Positions 1-13,100 of a DNA stretch of 64,000 bases are shown in pieces. The notes under the pieces are model-generated. The model was not told the DNA's origin and did no database searches. It saw only the letters and a program-made list of their open reading frames with translations. Within the stretch, counting starts at the first letter, position 1; the number at the start of each line of letters is the position of its first letter. Origin of the DNA: Castor canadensis (Eukaryota > Chordata > Mammalia > Rodentia > Castoridae); the NCBI RefSeq assembly GCF_047511655.1, contig NC_133392.1:20784001-20848000 (forward strand), read 5' to 3'. The position numbers and the translations under genes were made by a program.

Positions 1-610
1 AGTCTCAGATGAATCACAGCTTCAGAGTCACATAAATCAATGGCAGCACCAACCATCCATTCAAAGAGCTGCCCGTGCCATTTGTGGTAAATGGCCACAC
101 GCTGCTATAACTGGGTACTTTTCTTCAAACACTGAAATACAATGGGGATGTGTGAATATAGCAGGCTATGCACAGAGAGCAATAGAGATTTCCTGGAGCC
201 AACATAAATGAGTACAAAGTTCAACTATTGAAATCTAGGAGTTTGAGCTCTTAAATGTCTTACTAAGGTTTTGTGTCAAGTTTCAGTCAGTAACTTATTG
301 CCAGGTGGCCTTAGGTAAATATTGAGTTCTCATTGCTTATTTGTACAGCATGGTCAATGTCACTCATTACATGTACATTGAAATTACTTAACACTGTCCT
401 TGTACTAAACACAGAAAGTACATAATGCATGGTGACTTTTGCAAAGACACTGATTTTGCTAAAGCATTGTGAGTGGACATTCACACACAGTTCATTTGTG
501 AGCAAAACAAGTTTTAGTCCAATACCCCAAATCCTATCATTCCATTACACTCTCTTTTTTGCTTTTCTATTTGAAACAGATCAAAAGCAGAATATCATGG
601 ACTCAGAGTT
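1..610. other. Unrecognised non-coding DNA
   Basis: I see no gene, RNA or repeat that I can name in this stretch. The short open frames on both strands resemble no known family and have no gene context. It flanks the 3' end of the L1 that begins at about 612. Confidence 0.5.
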
Positions 611-1085
611 GCTATTCTTTTATTTTTGGTTTATTTATTCATTTATTCATATGTGTATACATTGTTTGGGCCATCTCTCCCCCACCCCCAACCCTGTTGT
701 TTTTCCCCCCACCTCCCCTTGCTTCCAGGCAGAACTTGTTCTGCCCTCTTCTTCTCCAATTTTGTTAAGAGATGACATAAGCAATAATAAGAAAGACACA
801 GAGTTTTGGCTAGTTTGAGATAAGGATAGCTATACAGATTCCTAGCAATGCTTCCATGCATATGTATATTATAATCCGAATTGATTCATCTCTACCAGAC
901 CTCTTCACTACTTGCCAGTCATCTTCCCATAGTGACCTCTGTCAATTTAAGATTACTATATTAGCTCCTCTACAGTGGGCACATCAAACACTTTCAAGTT
1001 TTGGATTTTCTTCCTTTCCCTATTCTTCTGTATGTGAGTGACCCATGTCCAATATTACTGCATTTTTTTTAGGTCTGAAGTCCAC

Positions 1086-4000
1086 ATATGAGAGAGAACA
1101 TATGATTTTTGGCCTTCTGAGCCTGGCTAACTTTGCTTAAGATGATGTTCTCAACTTCCTTCCTTTTTACTTATGAATGACAGATTTCATTCTTCTTCAT
1201 GGCTGAGTAAGATTCCATTGTGTATAAATACTACATTTTCTTAATCCACTCATCAGTAGTAGGGCATTTTGGCTGTTTCCATAACTTGGCTATTGTGAAT
1301 AGTGCTGCAATAAACGGGTGTTCAGGTGCCTATGGAATAACCTAGGAGTGGTATTGCTGGATCATGTGGCAGATTTATGTTTAGTTTTTTCAGAAGGCTC
1401 CATATTGTTTTCCAAAGTGGTTGTAATGTACTAGCTTACATTCCCACCAGCAGTGTATGACGGTTCCTTTTTCCCCACGTCCTTGCCAACATTTGTTGTT
1501 GGTGGTGTTTTTGATGATGGCTATTCTACTAGGGGTGAGGTGGAATCTTAGTGTGGCTTTGATTTGCATTTCTTTTATGGCCAGAGATGGTGAGCATTTT
1601 TTTGTGTTTTACTTGCCATTTGGATTTCTTCCTTTGAATAAGTTCTGTTTAGTTCAGTTGCCCATTTCTTTACTGGTTCATTGATTTTGTGGGAGCTTAG
1701 TTTTTTGAGCTCCCTGTATATTCTGGTTATCAGTCCTTTGTCTGAAGTATAGCTAGCAGATGTTTTCTCACGCTCTGTGTCTTTTCAGTTTACAGACCAT
1801 TTATTTTGCTGTGCAGAAGCTTTTTAATTTTATGAAGTCCCATTTGTCCATTCTTTCTCTTAGTTGCTGGGCTGCTGGGGTTCTATTGAGGAAGTCCTTG
1901 CCTATACCTATTGCTTCAAGAGTATTCCCTGCTCTTTTTTGTACTAGCTTCAGAGTTTCAGGTCTGATATTAAGGTTCTTGATCCATTTTGAGTTGATAC
2001 TAGTACAGGGTGACAGACATGGATCTAGTTTCAGTTTTCTGCAGGTAGATAACCACTTTTCCCAGCAACATTTGTTGAAGAGGCTGTCTTTTCATATGTT
2101 TTTGGTGCCTTTGTCAAAAATGAGGTGGATATAGTTGTGTGGATTCATATCCGGGTTCTCTATTCTATTCCACTGGTCTTCATATCTGTTTTTGTGCCAG
2201 TACCATGCTGTTTTTATTGCTATTGTTTTGTAATATAGTTTGAAGTCAGGTATTGTGATACCTCCAGCATTGTTCTTTTTGCTGAGTATTGCCTTGGCTA
2301 CTTGTGGTTGTTTGTGTTTCCAAATGAACTTTAGGGTAGATTTTTCAATCTCTGTGATAAATGTCATTGGGATTTTGATGGGAGTTGCATTGAACACATA
2401 GATTGCTTTTGCTAGTATAGCCATTTTTACTATGTTGATTCTACAAATCCATGAGCCCAAAAGATCTTTCCACCTTCTGTAGCCTTCCTCAAACTCTTTC
2501 TTCAGAGATTTGCAGTTCTCCTTGTAGAGGTCATTCACATCCTTTGTTAGGTTTACTCCTAGGTATTTGATTTTTTTTGAGGATATTGTAAATGGAATTG
2601 TTTTCATGTATCCTTTCTCAGTTTGTTCATTGTTGGTGTATAAAAAAGTTAATGATGTTTGTAAGTTGATTTTTCCATCCTGCCACATTGCTGAAGCTGG
2701 TTATGGTGTCTAGGAGTTTTTGGGCAGAGTTTTTTGGTCTTTGAGGTATAGGATCATGTCATGTGAAAACAGGAATATTTTCATAGTTTCTTTACCTGTT
2801 TGTATTCTTTTTATTTCTTCTTCTTGCCTTATTTCTCTGGCTAGGAATTCCAGTACTATGTTGAATAGGAGTAGAGATAGTGGGCACTCTTATTCTTTTC
2901 CTGATTTTAGGGGAAATGGTTTCAGTTTTTCTCCATTAAATATGATGCTGTCTGAGGTTTGTCATATACAGTTTTTACAATGTTGAGGTACATTCCTTCT
3001 ATTCCTAGTTTTCTTAGATCTTTTATCATGAAGTGGTGTTGGAGCTTATTAAAGGCTTTCTCTGCATCTATTGAGATGATCAAGTGGTTTTTGTCTTTGC
3101 TTCTATTAATGTGCTGTATTACATTTATAGATTTGTGTATGTTGAACCACCCCTGCATCCCTGGGATGAAACCGATTTGGTCATGTTGAATGATCTTTCT
3201 GATGTGTTGTTGGATTCTATTTGCCATTGTTTTATTGAGGATTTTTGCACCAATGATCATTAATAAAATTGGTCTATAGTTCTTTTTGGAGGTGTCATTG
3301 TCTGGTTTTGGGATGAGTGTAATACTGGCTTCATAGAATGAGTTAGGCAGTATTCTTTCCCTTTCTATTTCATGGAAAAGTTTAAGGAGGGTTGGTATCA
3401 GTTCTTCTTTAAAGGTCTGACAGAATTCAGCAAAGAATCCATCAGGTCCTGGACTTTTCTCTTTAGGGAGACTTTTAATTGCTGCTTCAATTTCATTTTG
3501 TGTTATAGATCTATTTAGGTGGTTAATATCCTCTTAGTTCAGCTTTGGATGGTAATAAGTATCTAGAAATCTGTCCATTTCTTCAAGATCTTCAAATTAA
3601 TTGGAATATAGTTTCTCAAAGTAGTCTCTGATGATTCCTTGGATTTTTATCGTGTTGTTATTGCCCATTTTGTGTTTCTGATTTTACTGATTTGGGTCTT
3701 TTCCCCGCTCATTTTAGTCAGATTTGCCAGAGGTCTGTCAATCTTGTTTATTTTTTCAAAGAATCAGCTTTTTGTTTCATTGATTCTTTGTATTTTTTGT
3801 GTTTCTATTTCATTCATTTCTGCCCTTATTTTTATTATTTTTCTCCTTCTGTTTGCTCTGGAATTTCCTTGCTCTTGTTTTCCTAGGAGTTTGAGATGTA
3901 ACATTAGGTTGTTTATTTGAGATCTTTCTGTCCTTTTAATATGTGCACTCTTGGTTATAAACTTTCCTTTTAGGACTGATTCTGCTGTGTCCCATAGGTT

Positions 4001-4873
4001 CTGGTAGGTGGTGTTTTCATTTTCATTAACTTCCAGGAAACTTTTGATTTCCTTTTTTATTTCTTCTATGACCCACTGATGATTGAGCAATTGTTATTCA
4101 GCTTTCAATTATTTGCATATTTTCAGTTGTTGTGTTTGTTGTTGAGTTCTAGTTTTAATGCACTGTGATCAGATAAAATGCAGGGGATTAGATCTATTTT
4201 CTTATATTTTCTAAGTCTTGCTTTGTGCCCTAAAATATGACCTATTTTGAAGGAAGTTCCATGGGCTGGTGAGAAGAATGTATATTGTGCAGATGTTGGA
4301 TTAAATATTCTGTAGACATTAGCTAGGTCCATTTGATCTATGGTGTGATTTAGTTCTAGAATTTCTTTATTGATTTTTTGTTTGGAAAACCTATCTATTG
4401 GTAATGAGGGTTATTAAAGTCTGTTACCACTGTATTGGAGTCTACCTGTGCTTTTGAGTCCTTTGAAGTATGTTTGATGAAATTGGGTGCACTGAGATTG
4501 GGTGTATGTAGGTTGATAATTGCTATTTTCTTTTGGTGTATTTCTCCTTTTATTAGTATGAAGTGCCCTTCTTTATCTTGTTTGATCAATGTATGTTTGA
4601 AGTCTACTTTTTCTGAGATAAGTATAGCTATTCCTGCCTGTTTTCAGGGGCCATTGGCTTGGTAAATCTTCCAGCATTTCAGCCTAAGCCAGTGTTTGCT
4701 TCTGTCAATGAGATGGGTCTCTTGTAAACAACAGATTGTTCAATATTCCTTTTTAATCTAGTTTGCCAAATGGTGTCTTTTGATGGGGGAGTTGAGTCTA
4801 TTGACATTATGTGTTAATATTGACAGGTATGTGATTACCTGTCAATTATTGACAGGTAAATGATTCCTGTCAT
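1086..4873 (-). pseudogene. L1-A ORF2 remnant (endonuclease-RT)
   Basis: This is the broken second ORF of L1-A. An intact copy would encode an apurinic-type endonuclease, a reverse transcriptase and a Cys-rich C-terminus for target-primed reverse transcription. Readable pieces include the C-terminal half (2092-2688, with [20 protein letters not shown]), the RT palm around 2922-3260 ([12 protein letters not shown]), the post-endonuclease region (3764-4090), the endonuclease C-terminal part (4123-4332, with FKIGHILGHK and LSDH) and an endonuclease fragment (4395-4589). The start ATG is the complement of 4871-4873, beginning MTGI as in other mammalian L1 ORF2 proteins. Many stops and shifts separate the pieces. 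The catalytic IDH of the endonuclease reads IGH here, a further sign of decay. Confidence 0.9.
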
Positions 4874-6118
4874 TTAGTTGTCTTTGTTATTTAAGGGTTT
4901 TATTTTGTGCAGCTGAATCAATGTTACTCTCTTATTCCTTGTTTTTTTCTTCTTGTGTGGTTTCATACTGCCTGTCCTCTTGTGGTTTTGTTTGCTTTCA
5001 TTTTTTGTGTGCAGAATTCCTTGAAGAATCTTTTGTAGTGATGGCTTGTTGGTCATATATTGTTTTAGTTACTGCTTATCATGGAAGACTTTTATTGCTC
5101 CATCCATTTTGAATGATAGTTTTGATGGGTAGAGTATCCTAGGGTTGAAGTCATTTTCATTCAGTTCCCAGAATGCCTCACTCCATGCTCTTCTTGCTTT
5201 TAATGTTTCTGTTGAGAAATCTGCTGTGATTTTCATGAGTTTACCTTTGTATGTTATTTATTTTTTCTCTCTTACAGCCTTCAATATTCTTTTTCTATTC
5301 TCTTTGCTTGTTGTTTTAATGATAATATGTAGTGTGGGTAGTTCTTTTTTGGTCAAGTCTGTTTGGTGTCTTGGAAGTTTCTTGTACCTGAATGGGCATA
5401 ATTTTCTCTAGATTTGGAAAATTATCTGTTATTATTTTATTGAATATATTACAAATCCCTTTTTGCTTGGACCTCTTCTCCTTCTTCAATGCCCATGATT
5501 CTCAGGTTTGGTCTTTTATGGAGTCAGTGAGCTCTTGCATATTCCTTTCACAGGTCTTGAATTGTTTGACTAACAGTTCTTTAGTTTTTCATTTAATTTC
5601 TATTTTATCCTTGAGTTCTGAGATATTGTCTTCCACTTGTTCTAGTCTGCTGGAGTGGCCTTCCACTGTGTTTTGTGTTTCTGTTTGATTCTTTTTTCTG
5701 TGGTTTTCCATATCATGGGTCACTTCCTCTTTAATATTTTCCATTTTCATCTTCAATTCATTTATCTTTCCACTTATAATGTTCTCTGTCTCACTTTGGT
5801 ATTTATTTAGGTTTCCTATGAGTTCATTTAGTTGTTTCTGTGTCTTCTCATATTCTTCATTTTTTGGTGTCTTGAAATTTCTTGAGTGCCTCTTGTATAT
5901 TTTGGTTAACCACATCTAGTGTCATTTCCATGAAATTCTCTGTGATTACTTGCAGGATTTATTCTTTGAGGTTGTTTTGTGGGCATTGCTGGGTTCCTTG
6001 GTGGCATTTATCTGTTTTGTTGTAGTCAGGAACTGGGTTCATTTTCTTCATTTCCCTCTGAATCCTGTATTAAATTATTTTTTGAGGGAGAATGGTTTCC
6101 ATCCCTTTTTCTTCTTAC
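4874..6118 (-). pseudogene. L1-A ORF1 remnant
   Basis: This is the broken first ORF of L1-A, which in intact L1 encodes the trimeric coiled-coil RNA-binding chaperone of the L1 RNP. A Lys/Glu/Asn-rich coiled-coil segment is readable at 5589-5915 (for example LEQVEDNISELKDKIE). The C-terminus is at 4874-5056 (SLQKILQGILHTKNES) and ends with TAA at 4874-4876. That stop touches the ORF2 start codon. The start codon region near 6118 is degraded, so the 5' boundary is approximate. Confidence 0.85.
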
Positions 6119-8272
6119 CACTACTCCACTTGGTACTGTGCAACTATGTTCTTGATAGGCTAGTCGGTGATTTCAGTCACCTGTTTTCTTTCCCCTGATT
6201 TAATTTTTGTTTGTGGCTGTCTTGGGTTTTTAGCTAGGTTGGTGTGCTATTTCTGTTTTGGGTCTGGGTGTAACAGTAATAAGTAATTCACAGGTTTAAT
6301 ACTCGACCAGTAGTTTATATGTTATATAGAAGTCCCCTTGGTGGTAATATCTATAAGCAGTGGGAGTTGGGTGATTAATGTCTGTAAAGCTAGCTAAAAA
6401 ATTTTGGGAGTTGGATAGGGTGGTACTAAAGGGGGAGGCAGGAAGTGTGGTGGGTGAGTGGGGGAAGCAGTGCTGGGCTGCCAGTTTTTTGGTCATAGTG
6501 TGTGTTTGGGCATATTTCTGTTGTTGTAGTGAAGGGTGCTTGTGTTAGAGATTGCAGGCATTTGGGGTTGTATAAAGTTGGTATAGTAGGTTGGTCAGTG
6601 AGTTATGAGTGTGTAGGAAGGAGTGGTAGTCTGGTGACAGGTTGGGAGAGAATAGGAAGGGAAGTTGAGGGCAGGGGATGAGAGTGGGTGAGAAGTGTCA
6701 GGATAAGTTGTTGGGGAGGAGATCAATGTATTTTAGCACAGGAGGAGGGACAGTGAAGGGGGTAAGAGTAGGGATTAGAAGATTATGATGGTAAATTTGA
6801 TAATATAGAAAGAACAAAAAGGAGAATAGAAATAGAAGTAAAAATAGAAAACCCACAATAACAAAACAAACAAAACAAAGAAATCAGCAGGAAAAAACAA
6901 ACAAAAAGCAAAAACAAACAAAAAATAAAAAATAAAATAAATTAAAAAAAAAAGAAAAACACCAAGTTCAGGAGCAATAGAATTTCAGTCTTAGTTCAAG
7001 TTCTGGAGTAATCCTCTGGCATCCAGTCCTGGTATTGGCGTATAAGCAAAAGCTCTGATGTGGTCTTACCAGGTGATTGGCTTGTGAGTAGTGTTTTGTT
7101 CTTCTGTCCACCAGTTAAATTGAAATTGCAAGGTGAGATAGTTTTGCCAGGCCATGCTGGGTGGTCAGAGCTATTGATTTCCCCAGCTGATAGCTGGGTT
7201 TCTCTTCAGCTGCATGCAGCTTGGTCAGCTCCTCTCCCAGCAAGGTGGGGCATTTCAAGTTTGAATGCTGTCCTCAGGTTCAGGAAATCAGCTCTGTAGT
7301 CCACTAGTTGCCCTTCTTTGGAGGTGGCTTTTTGCTGTGCTTGTTTACTGGAATTTCCATGCTGGTGGTTTATTTCTTTGCCCTGCCCTCTTTCTCTGGG
7401 GCAGGTTCAGCCCCCTCTGCTGTCAGTGTGTTATGAAGGTTTGCCATTTGTTTTTCAGTTTTGGGTGCTGCTCACTGGCTCAGGAGATGAGCAATATGAT
7501 CGGCTACCTGCCCTGCTTCAGGGAGTGGCTTATCGCCTACCTGCTCTCCACCTTCCTGCCTTTCCAGTTTTTGTTTACTGATAGTTTGTGCTGAGATTAG
7601 CTCCTTGCCCTTCCCCCTTTCTCTGGTGCACTTTCAGCATTCCTGCCTTCTCTGCTGTTGTGCTAGATTGCAGTTCACTGTTTGTTATTCAGTTTTTTTT
7701 TGGGTGGGGGGTCAATCTGCCTGGGGGGTTAGTCTGCCCAGGGGCTGTGCTGGTTTATCCTGGGGGGTAGCTGGAGTAATTCTGCATGACGTGTGGTGCT
7801 CACTTGTTTGTTCTGTCAAATGTCTTGCAGGCAGGTTTGGAGCCAGTGGCAGCAGCTGTGGTGGCAGTGGTGATGGTAGCCCCCAGATTTTCTCAGTGTA
7901 ATGTGTTACACTGGTGGTTCAGGGTGTCAAAGGTTTGATTCTGGTTGGTGCTTTATTTCTGCTTGATGGAGGAGGAGAAGAGAAGGTAAGAGTAAAGAAA
8001 AGAGGAAAGGAAAAAGAAAGAAAATTGCTGTGGGGGGGAGGGTTTCCCCAGTGTTGGACCCACCTTGCAAGCTGTGCAGCTGTTAGGTGCAATTAAAGGC
8101 TGATTTGTGGGTCAGTTTTTGAATTTTTTCCTGCACCTAGTGTGATGGCATTTATTATTTTGGCTAGAGGCAGTCAGAGTTACCCAAGTGTGGCTCCAAC
8201 TTCTCAGGGAGGTTTTGGAATCACAGAGATTAGGCTTTCTCCTTCTGTACCCTAGTCACCATCTTGGAGCCT
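6119..8272 (-). promoter_or_regulatory. L1-A 5'UTR with YY1-like start
   Basis: This is the 5'UTR and promoter region of L1-A. The complement of 8259-8266 is CAAGATGG, about 7 nt from the inferred 5' end, matching the YY1 site position known in human L1. An A-rich block on the plus strand (6780-6960, T-rich in the sense direction) lies between ORF1 and the GC-richer distal part. The same order is seen in L1-D, -E, -G and -K. Open frames on the plus strand (for example 7265-7594) are antisense frames of this GC-richer DNA and not evidence of a gene. Confidence 0.75.
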
Positions 8273-9424
8273 CATTGCATTTCTCTTTGTTACTAAGCAA
8301 TCTCTCAAAAGGGGTCTGAGGAAAATCCACTGGTTCTGGTTTCATGGTTAAACTCCTGGTGCTGGTAAACTATCAGGAAGATAATCCATCACACAGCTTC
8401 ATTTTTCTTCAGGAAGTAAGTTCTCTCAGGTCTTTATGTGAAGGAAGTGCTGATAGGAGCTATATGACTCTGTGATCTTGAAGGCTCTGGTTCGTTGCTG
8501 CTGGTAAATGACTTGTGCTTGATCTGGAATTCAGTTTGCCTCTTCAAACAAAAAGCCTACAGAAATCCAGGCAGACACTAAGTGAGAGGAGGGAGATGAA
8601 GCATAGAAGTAAGGGTCTACAAACCTGTCCTATTTCACTTTGTACCTCTCACAATGTTTTTCTCAGATTTGTTATCCTTGATTTTATGTCTGGAGCTGGT
8701 GCCATTTCCTTTTCCTTTTCTTTTTCCTTTTGCTGTTTGTAAAGCAACATCCTCTTCTTTCTGAATATCAGGTAGTTCACATGAAGCCTTCTGAGAGGAG
8801 AAGGTGGTAACCATGCATTACCATGCCCCAAGTGAAAATACTGGATTTCAGGGTGTTGGTGCAGGAAACTCTGCCTACATCTTTCTGCCAATCATCCTAA
8901 AACACCATAGAATGGTTCTCAAGTTCCAAGATGTTGGTATCCAAACCACACTCCTTATACCTGGGAATGACTTCCAAGTCATGAGCCCTCATGCCTGGTA
9001 TAGAAAATGTTGTCACTGAATTTGCCTCTCACCTAGTTTTCCCAACACAATCCCATAGAAGCCTGAGTCTGCATACAATCCTGAGTCAGTCTCTGACATT
9101 TATCTAGACCCCTCATCATGCTCTGCAAGAATTAAAGAAGTTGAATTTGTGCCTCACTGGGGATTTTGTGCATCATGGGCATATTGCTCCTTTTTACCAC
9201 AAACAAATCATGAGTGTAATGGTCCACCTGCAAGGAAAACTTCTGTCCCAAACTGCCAAGCCTGACAAAAGAGTTTATTTAGGTGATGCAAAATTTGTTC
9301 TCACCACAAAACTGGAAAAAAGAAAAAAAGCTGCTTGTTCTTTAAAATCAAAATTTCTTGTATTTATGAAGGGTCACAACAACATGTAATATAACATAGC
9401 AATATAATGGCAATATAATATGAA
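8273..9424. other. Unrecognised non-coding DNA
   Basis: I recognise no gene or repeat here. A short T/C-rich patch at 8706-8733 creates a low-complexity Lys/Glu open frame on the minus strand (8649-8891) that I do not regard as coding. Confidence 0.5.
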
Positions 9425-9600
9425 AAGTTATTTAGTATGCATTTTGTGCCAACCTCCTTGGTAAGTGCTTTGCAGGAAGTTTTTAATTTGCTATCATAAT
9501 CCTATGAAATAGAGATTCTTATTAGCCCCATGTTTCACATTTAGCAGCTGATTTCAGAATAGTTTAGATAAACTTAATGACCTAAGATTCAAATCTAGAT
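9425..9600 (+). repeat. MIR/L2-like ancient repeat relic
   Basis: The order of motifs follows the common MIR/L2 plan: a 'gcattttgtgcca' then 'aagtgctttgcagg' segment, then 'atcctatgaaatag', then 'attagccccatgtttcacat'. These correspond to the 'tgccaggcact...tttaca...cctatgaggtag...ccccattttacag' core. It is highly diverged, so family and ends are approximate. Confidence 0.5.
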
Positions 9601-10077
9601 CTAGACTTAGATCTGCCTCAGGCCAGAAACTAAGCTCTCCACAGTGTGTAAAATTCCATCGACTCTTGGTTTTCCACTGAGTTTTTGAACATAGGAGTCT
9701 ACCAGCCAGACAGTGAAGTGTACAATTGCCCTGGGCAGTACAGAGTAGGTGGGGCAAATATAAAGAATACAGAGAATGCTGTTTAGAGCACAGACCTCCA
9801 TAAATCATGTCAGCATGGGATACTTAGAGATAGGATGAATTCCCATGACTTAGTTCAGAAAATAAGTACGTGCTAAGCTGGTTCAATCTGTCCCCTATCT
9901 ACCACTACTCTGTCCTACTCTAACAGGGGAACTTAGGAGCCTACATATTAACTATATACAGCTACACCAGGCTATACTAGCCTATATGCAGCTATTTACT
10001 TAGTGATAAAGACCACTTTTATGACAATCCAATGAATGAAGCTTTAAAAACTTTAAACACATGCATGGGTACATACA

Positions 10078-10078
<1 letters not shown>
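9601..10078. other. Unrecognised non-coding DNA
   Basis: This is A/T-rich to average-composition DNA with no recognisable gene or repeat before the (CA)n tract. Confidence 0.45.

Positions 10079-10124
<46 letters not shown>
10079..10124 (+). repeat. (CA)n microsatellite
   Basis: About 23 uninterrupted CA dinucleotides are visible. A tract of this length is likely to vary in length between individuals. Confidence 0.98.
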
Positions 10125-10126
<2 letters not shown>

Positions 10127-13100
10127 GTACATATAAAAGTGGGGAAATCTGCAAATTAATAAATAATTGAATAAGATCAATACTGGTATCCTCCTTATGA
10201 TATTATACTACTGTTTTGCCCAATGTCACTATTGGGGAAATGATACAAAGTATGCAGGAATTTCTCTGTATTACTTTTCCTACAGCTAAAGCGTATGAAT
10301 ATATAATTATTTTGGTAAAATTTCAATTAGAAAGACTTTAATTACAGCACTGGAGATTGGCTCAGATTTCTTTCCTTCAATTGAATGGCATCATGAATTG
10401 CACAGAGTCTACAGTGGGATTTAATGAACTTTATTATATATCCACAACCTAGATAGTAGTTTTCCACATACATTTGTTTCTGGGAAGCCATAGGCTATTA
10501 GTCTCTTCATTTATCTGAGAAAGAAAACTTTTCAGTCATTAATAACTCCTGACCAAAGGAGCAGTTCAAAGGGTCTGTGCCTGCCTCTTGGTGCCTGCAA
10601 TCAAGCTCATCCCTAAGCTGCTCTCCATTGGATCAACATTCTTCACTCCTGATCTTCCATTTGGGACATACATTGTATGTAAGTATATTTTAATTTTTTG
10701 GTTGTTAAAAATGCCCCCTAATGAAATAATGCATTCATTTACTATAGAAACAGCTGTAAAGTGAATGGATAGATGGCTTGCAAATTTTTGTATTCAATAT
10801 GCCACCTGTAATTGAAAAATAATCAGATGATCCATCTGCTTCCTGTCATGTACCCCTTTGTCTTCTTCACTACTTAAGAGCAGTTGGCATGTTTTAATAC
10901 CAATTACTCACTAATAAAAACTCTGTAGAGAAAATCATTGACTACAATATAATTTTGTCAACAGTTAACATACTGTTGATTTTTAAAATATATTTGAATC
11001 TATGATGAACTTTCTTGTTGTTAATAGTTTTCATTTTACCATGCCAATACTATTAAGATTTTTCTTCATTTGTATTTGATAGACACTGCAGAAAATATGT
11101 CATACCAAATAGGTGGAAAAATAATTTAACATTTTTTCTCTGTAGGAATTCCTGATATGTAGACAAAAAATTCACTCACAGGTTACATCTCTGTACTAAT
11201 ATTATTCAGAAGTAAAGGTTGAAATAGATAACCATTGGAACCAATTAAAGCTGATTGTACCAATTCTCCCCCTGTAACTAGTTGTAATTACGCCATGTGA
11301 AATAAGGCAGAAAAAAGATGATTTTTCTCATTTGTCAAGCATTTTAATTTTAACTCTTTGTTTCTTAGGAAACTTTGACTTTTTTCATTTCATTTATCAG
11401 AACAACATCTACAGCCCTTTGAGAAGGAGGATGATATCTTTTAAAAATATCTTTATTGGCCATGTTTTTTTTTTTTAATTTTATAAGAAATCTGTTTTTA
11501 TTCTTAAAATATGTTATAGATTTAAAAGATCACCAGTCTTATTTCATAGACATAAACATTTCTAATGGTTGTCTCTCCTCCATACTTTTAAAATATGCAC
11601 TGCATAGCTTAATGCAATGTTCGAAATACTGTTTAATGTTTTACTTATTATTTTCTCAGTTAACAATATGTGGGATAAGCATCTCTCCATGTCAATCAAT
11701 ATGGACCATTGTTGTTTCTAACAACATCATGGACACTTGTTATTATTTTTCACATAGCACAAAATTGACATCTAAGCTACTCTGATAGGGCCAGATTCAT
11801 GCTTGGTTTACTTCTGATATCCTTCTTGAAGCCTAAGGGACAGACGATGTATGAGCAGGTCATTGTCACTTCTAATAGGCCTCTGTGGCAGAATGATTTT
11901 CTCCATTTTTAGAAATTTCTTTGATTTATAAAAGAAAAATCCCAAGACTTAGCTAAAGATCATGATTTTCTAACTTGAGCTTTTCTCTGCTCTCTCTGCT
12001 TTTGCCATTTTTTCCATCTGTCTCATAGTGGCCCTTGTGATGATGACACTGGCCCAAGATTTTTGGCTGCTCTCCTTCTTTCAATACACAGCTTCTGCTA
12101 TTTGTAGTTGACTTAACAGTTGATGGGGAATTTTATATTCTCTACCATTTCATATCTTGGAGGGAAAAAAACCAAAGAAACAAAACCTTATAACAAAAAG
12201 GATTCCATTTAAGCATTCTTGTAAAGAAAAACTAACTAATAAACAAACAAAAGCAGAAATAAACAGGTAAGACTGGGTGGTTTGATGAAACTTCCCTAAA
12301 CTGAATTGTCATCTTATGGCCAGAGGTTGAGCAGGACATGACATGCCCAATATTCACTTCATCCCTATAAAAAGAATCCCCATCTGTAAGGATGGACTAG
12401 GCTCCCCACAGTCCCTCCCATCCCGACTATCACCTCACATTGCAGTCAGCTTTCAGGACCATCACTGATCTTCCTTGTAGGAATTTGAGACTCTCAAATT
12501 CAATGGCTTAGGTGGGAACATGAACGTAGGCCTGACTACTAACTTTGTCACGGAGCTTCCTTTCCAAACTGATTGGTTCCGATTTCAATGAAGCCCTTAC
12601 CTTAACAGCACAAATCTGAGAATATGCTCTCTGGAAATCTGGCAGCTTATTACAGGTACCACAAGGATGAGATCTGGTCTGATTTTTGCTATCTAGTCCT
12701 TTTTTGTACTACCACAGAACTGTGTTTTTTGTGGCCCTGATGCATATAGTTAAACTTACACCCATCACTTGCCCCTATTGATTTTCCTGATGTCAACTGA
12801 AAAGTGGCCTTTTATCTTTCTCTGAACTTTCTAGACATTTACTCATCTTCTGCTATGGAGTCCCTTCTCTTGAGGTTTTATCCACCAATAATGGGCAGAA
12901 TGAAGTTGACTCCAGAGCCAAAGGTCCAAGAACCTGTGCTCTAATGGGATTTATCTGGGATTTGTTAAACCCCTGAACTGCTTTGTTCTTAGTCTCTGTA
13001 TTATTTTCCCACCACCCTCCCACTGATTTCTGGGAGTGTCTCCCAAATGAACTTCTCAAATTCAAGTGCCTGCCTTGAATTTCCCTGGCTCGAGCGTGTT

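Larger units (their letters stand above)
612..8272 (-). mobile_element. L1-A: near-full-length, decayed LINE-1
   Basis: This is a LINE-1 non-LTR retrotransposon on the minus strand, about 7.7 kb long. The 3' end lies at the left: a T-rich run, then a C-rich stretch (677-720) that is the G-rich tract of the L1 3'UTR in the sense direction. ORF2 remnants fill about 1086-4873 and ORF1 remnants about 4874-6118. The 5'UTR runs to about 8272 and ends with the sense motif CAAGATGG typical of L1 5' ends. Stops and frameshifts break both ORFs, so it cannot encode its own machinery. A possible degraded target-site duplication is 'ttgctattctttta' near 609 against 'ttgcatttctcttt' near 8275; this is weak. 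It is one of the oldest full-length copies here. Confidence 0.95.

Noticed and set aside
429..818. 129-aa plus-strand ORF
   Set aside because: It reads unrecognised DNA and then the C-rich antisense side of the L1-A 3'UTR; no domain, no exon context.
609..8290. Firm target-site duplication for L1-A
   Set aside because: The best candidate pair (ttgctattctttta / ttgcatttctcttt) matches too poorly to assert.
10079..10124. CRISPR-like or regulatory repeat array
   Set aside because: It is a plain CA microsatellite; the window is mammalian and has no spaced-repeat array.
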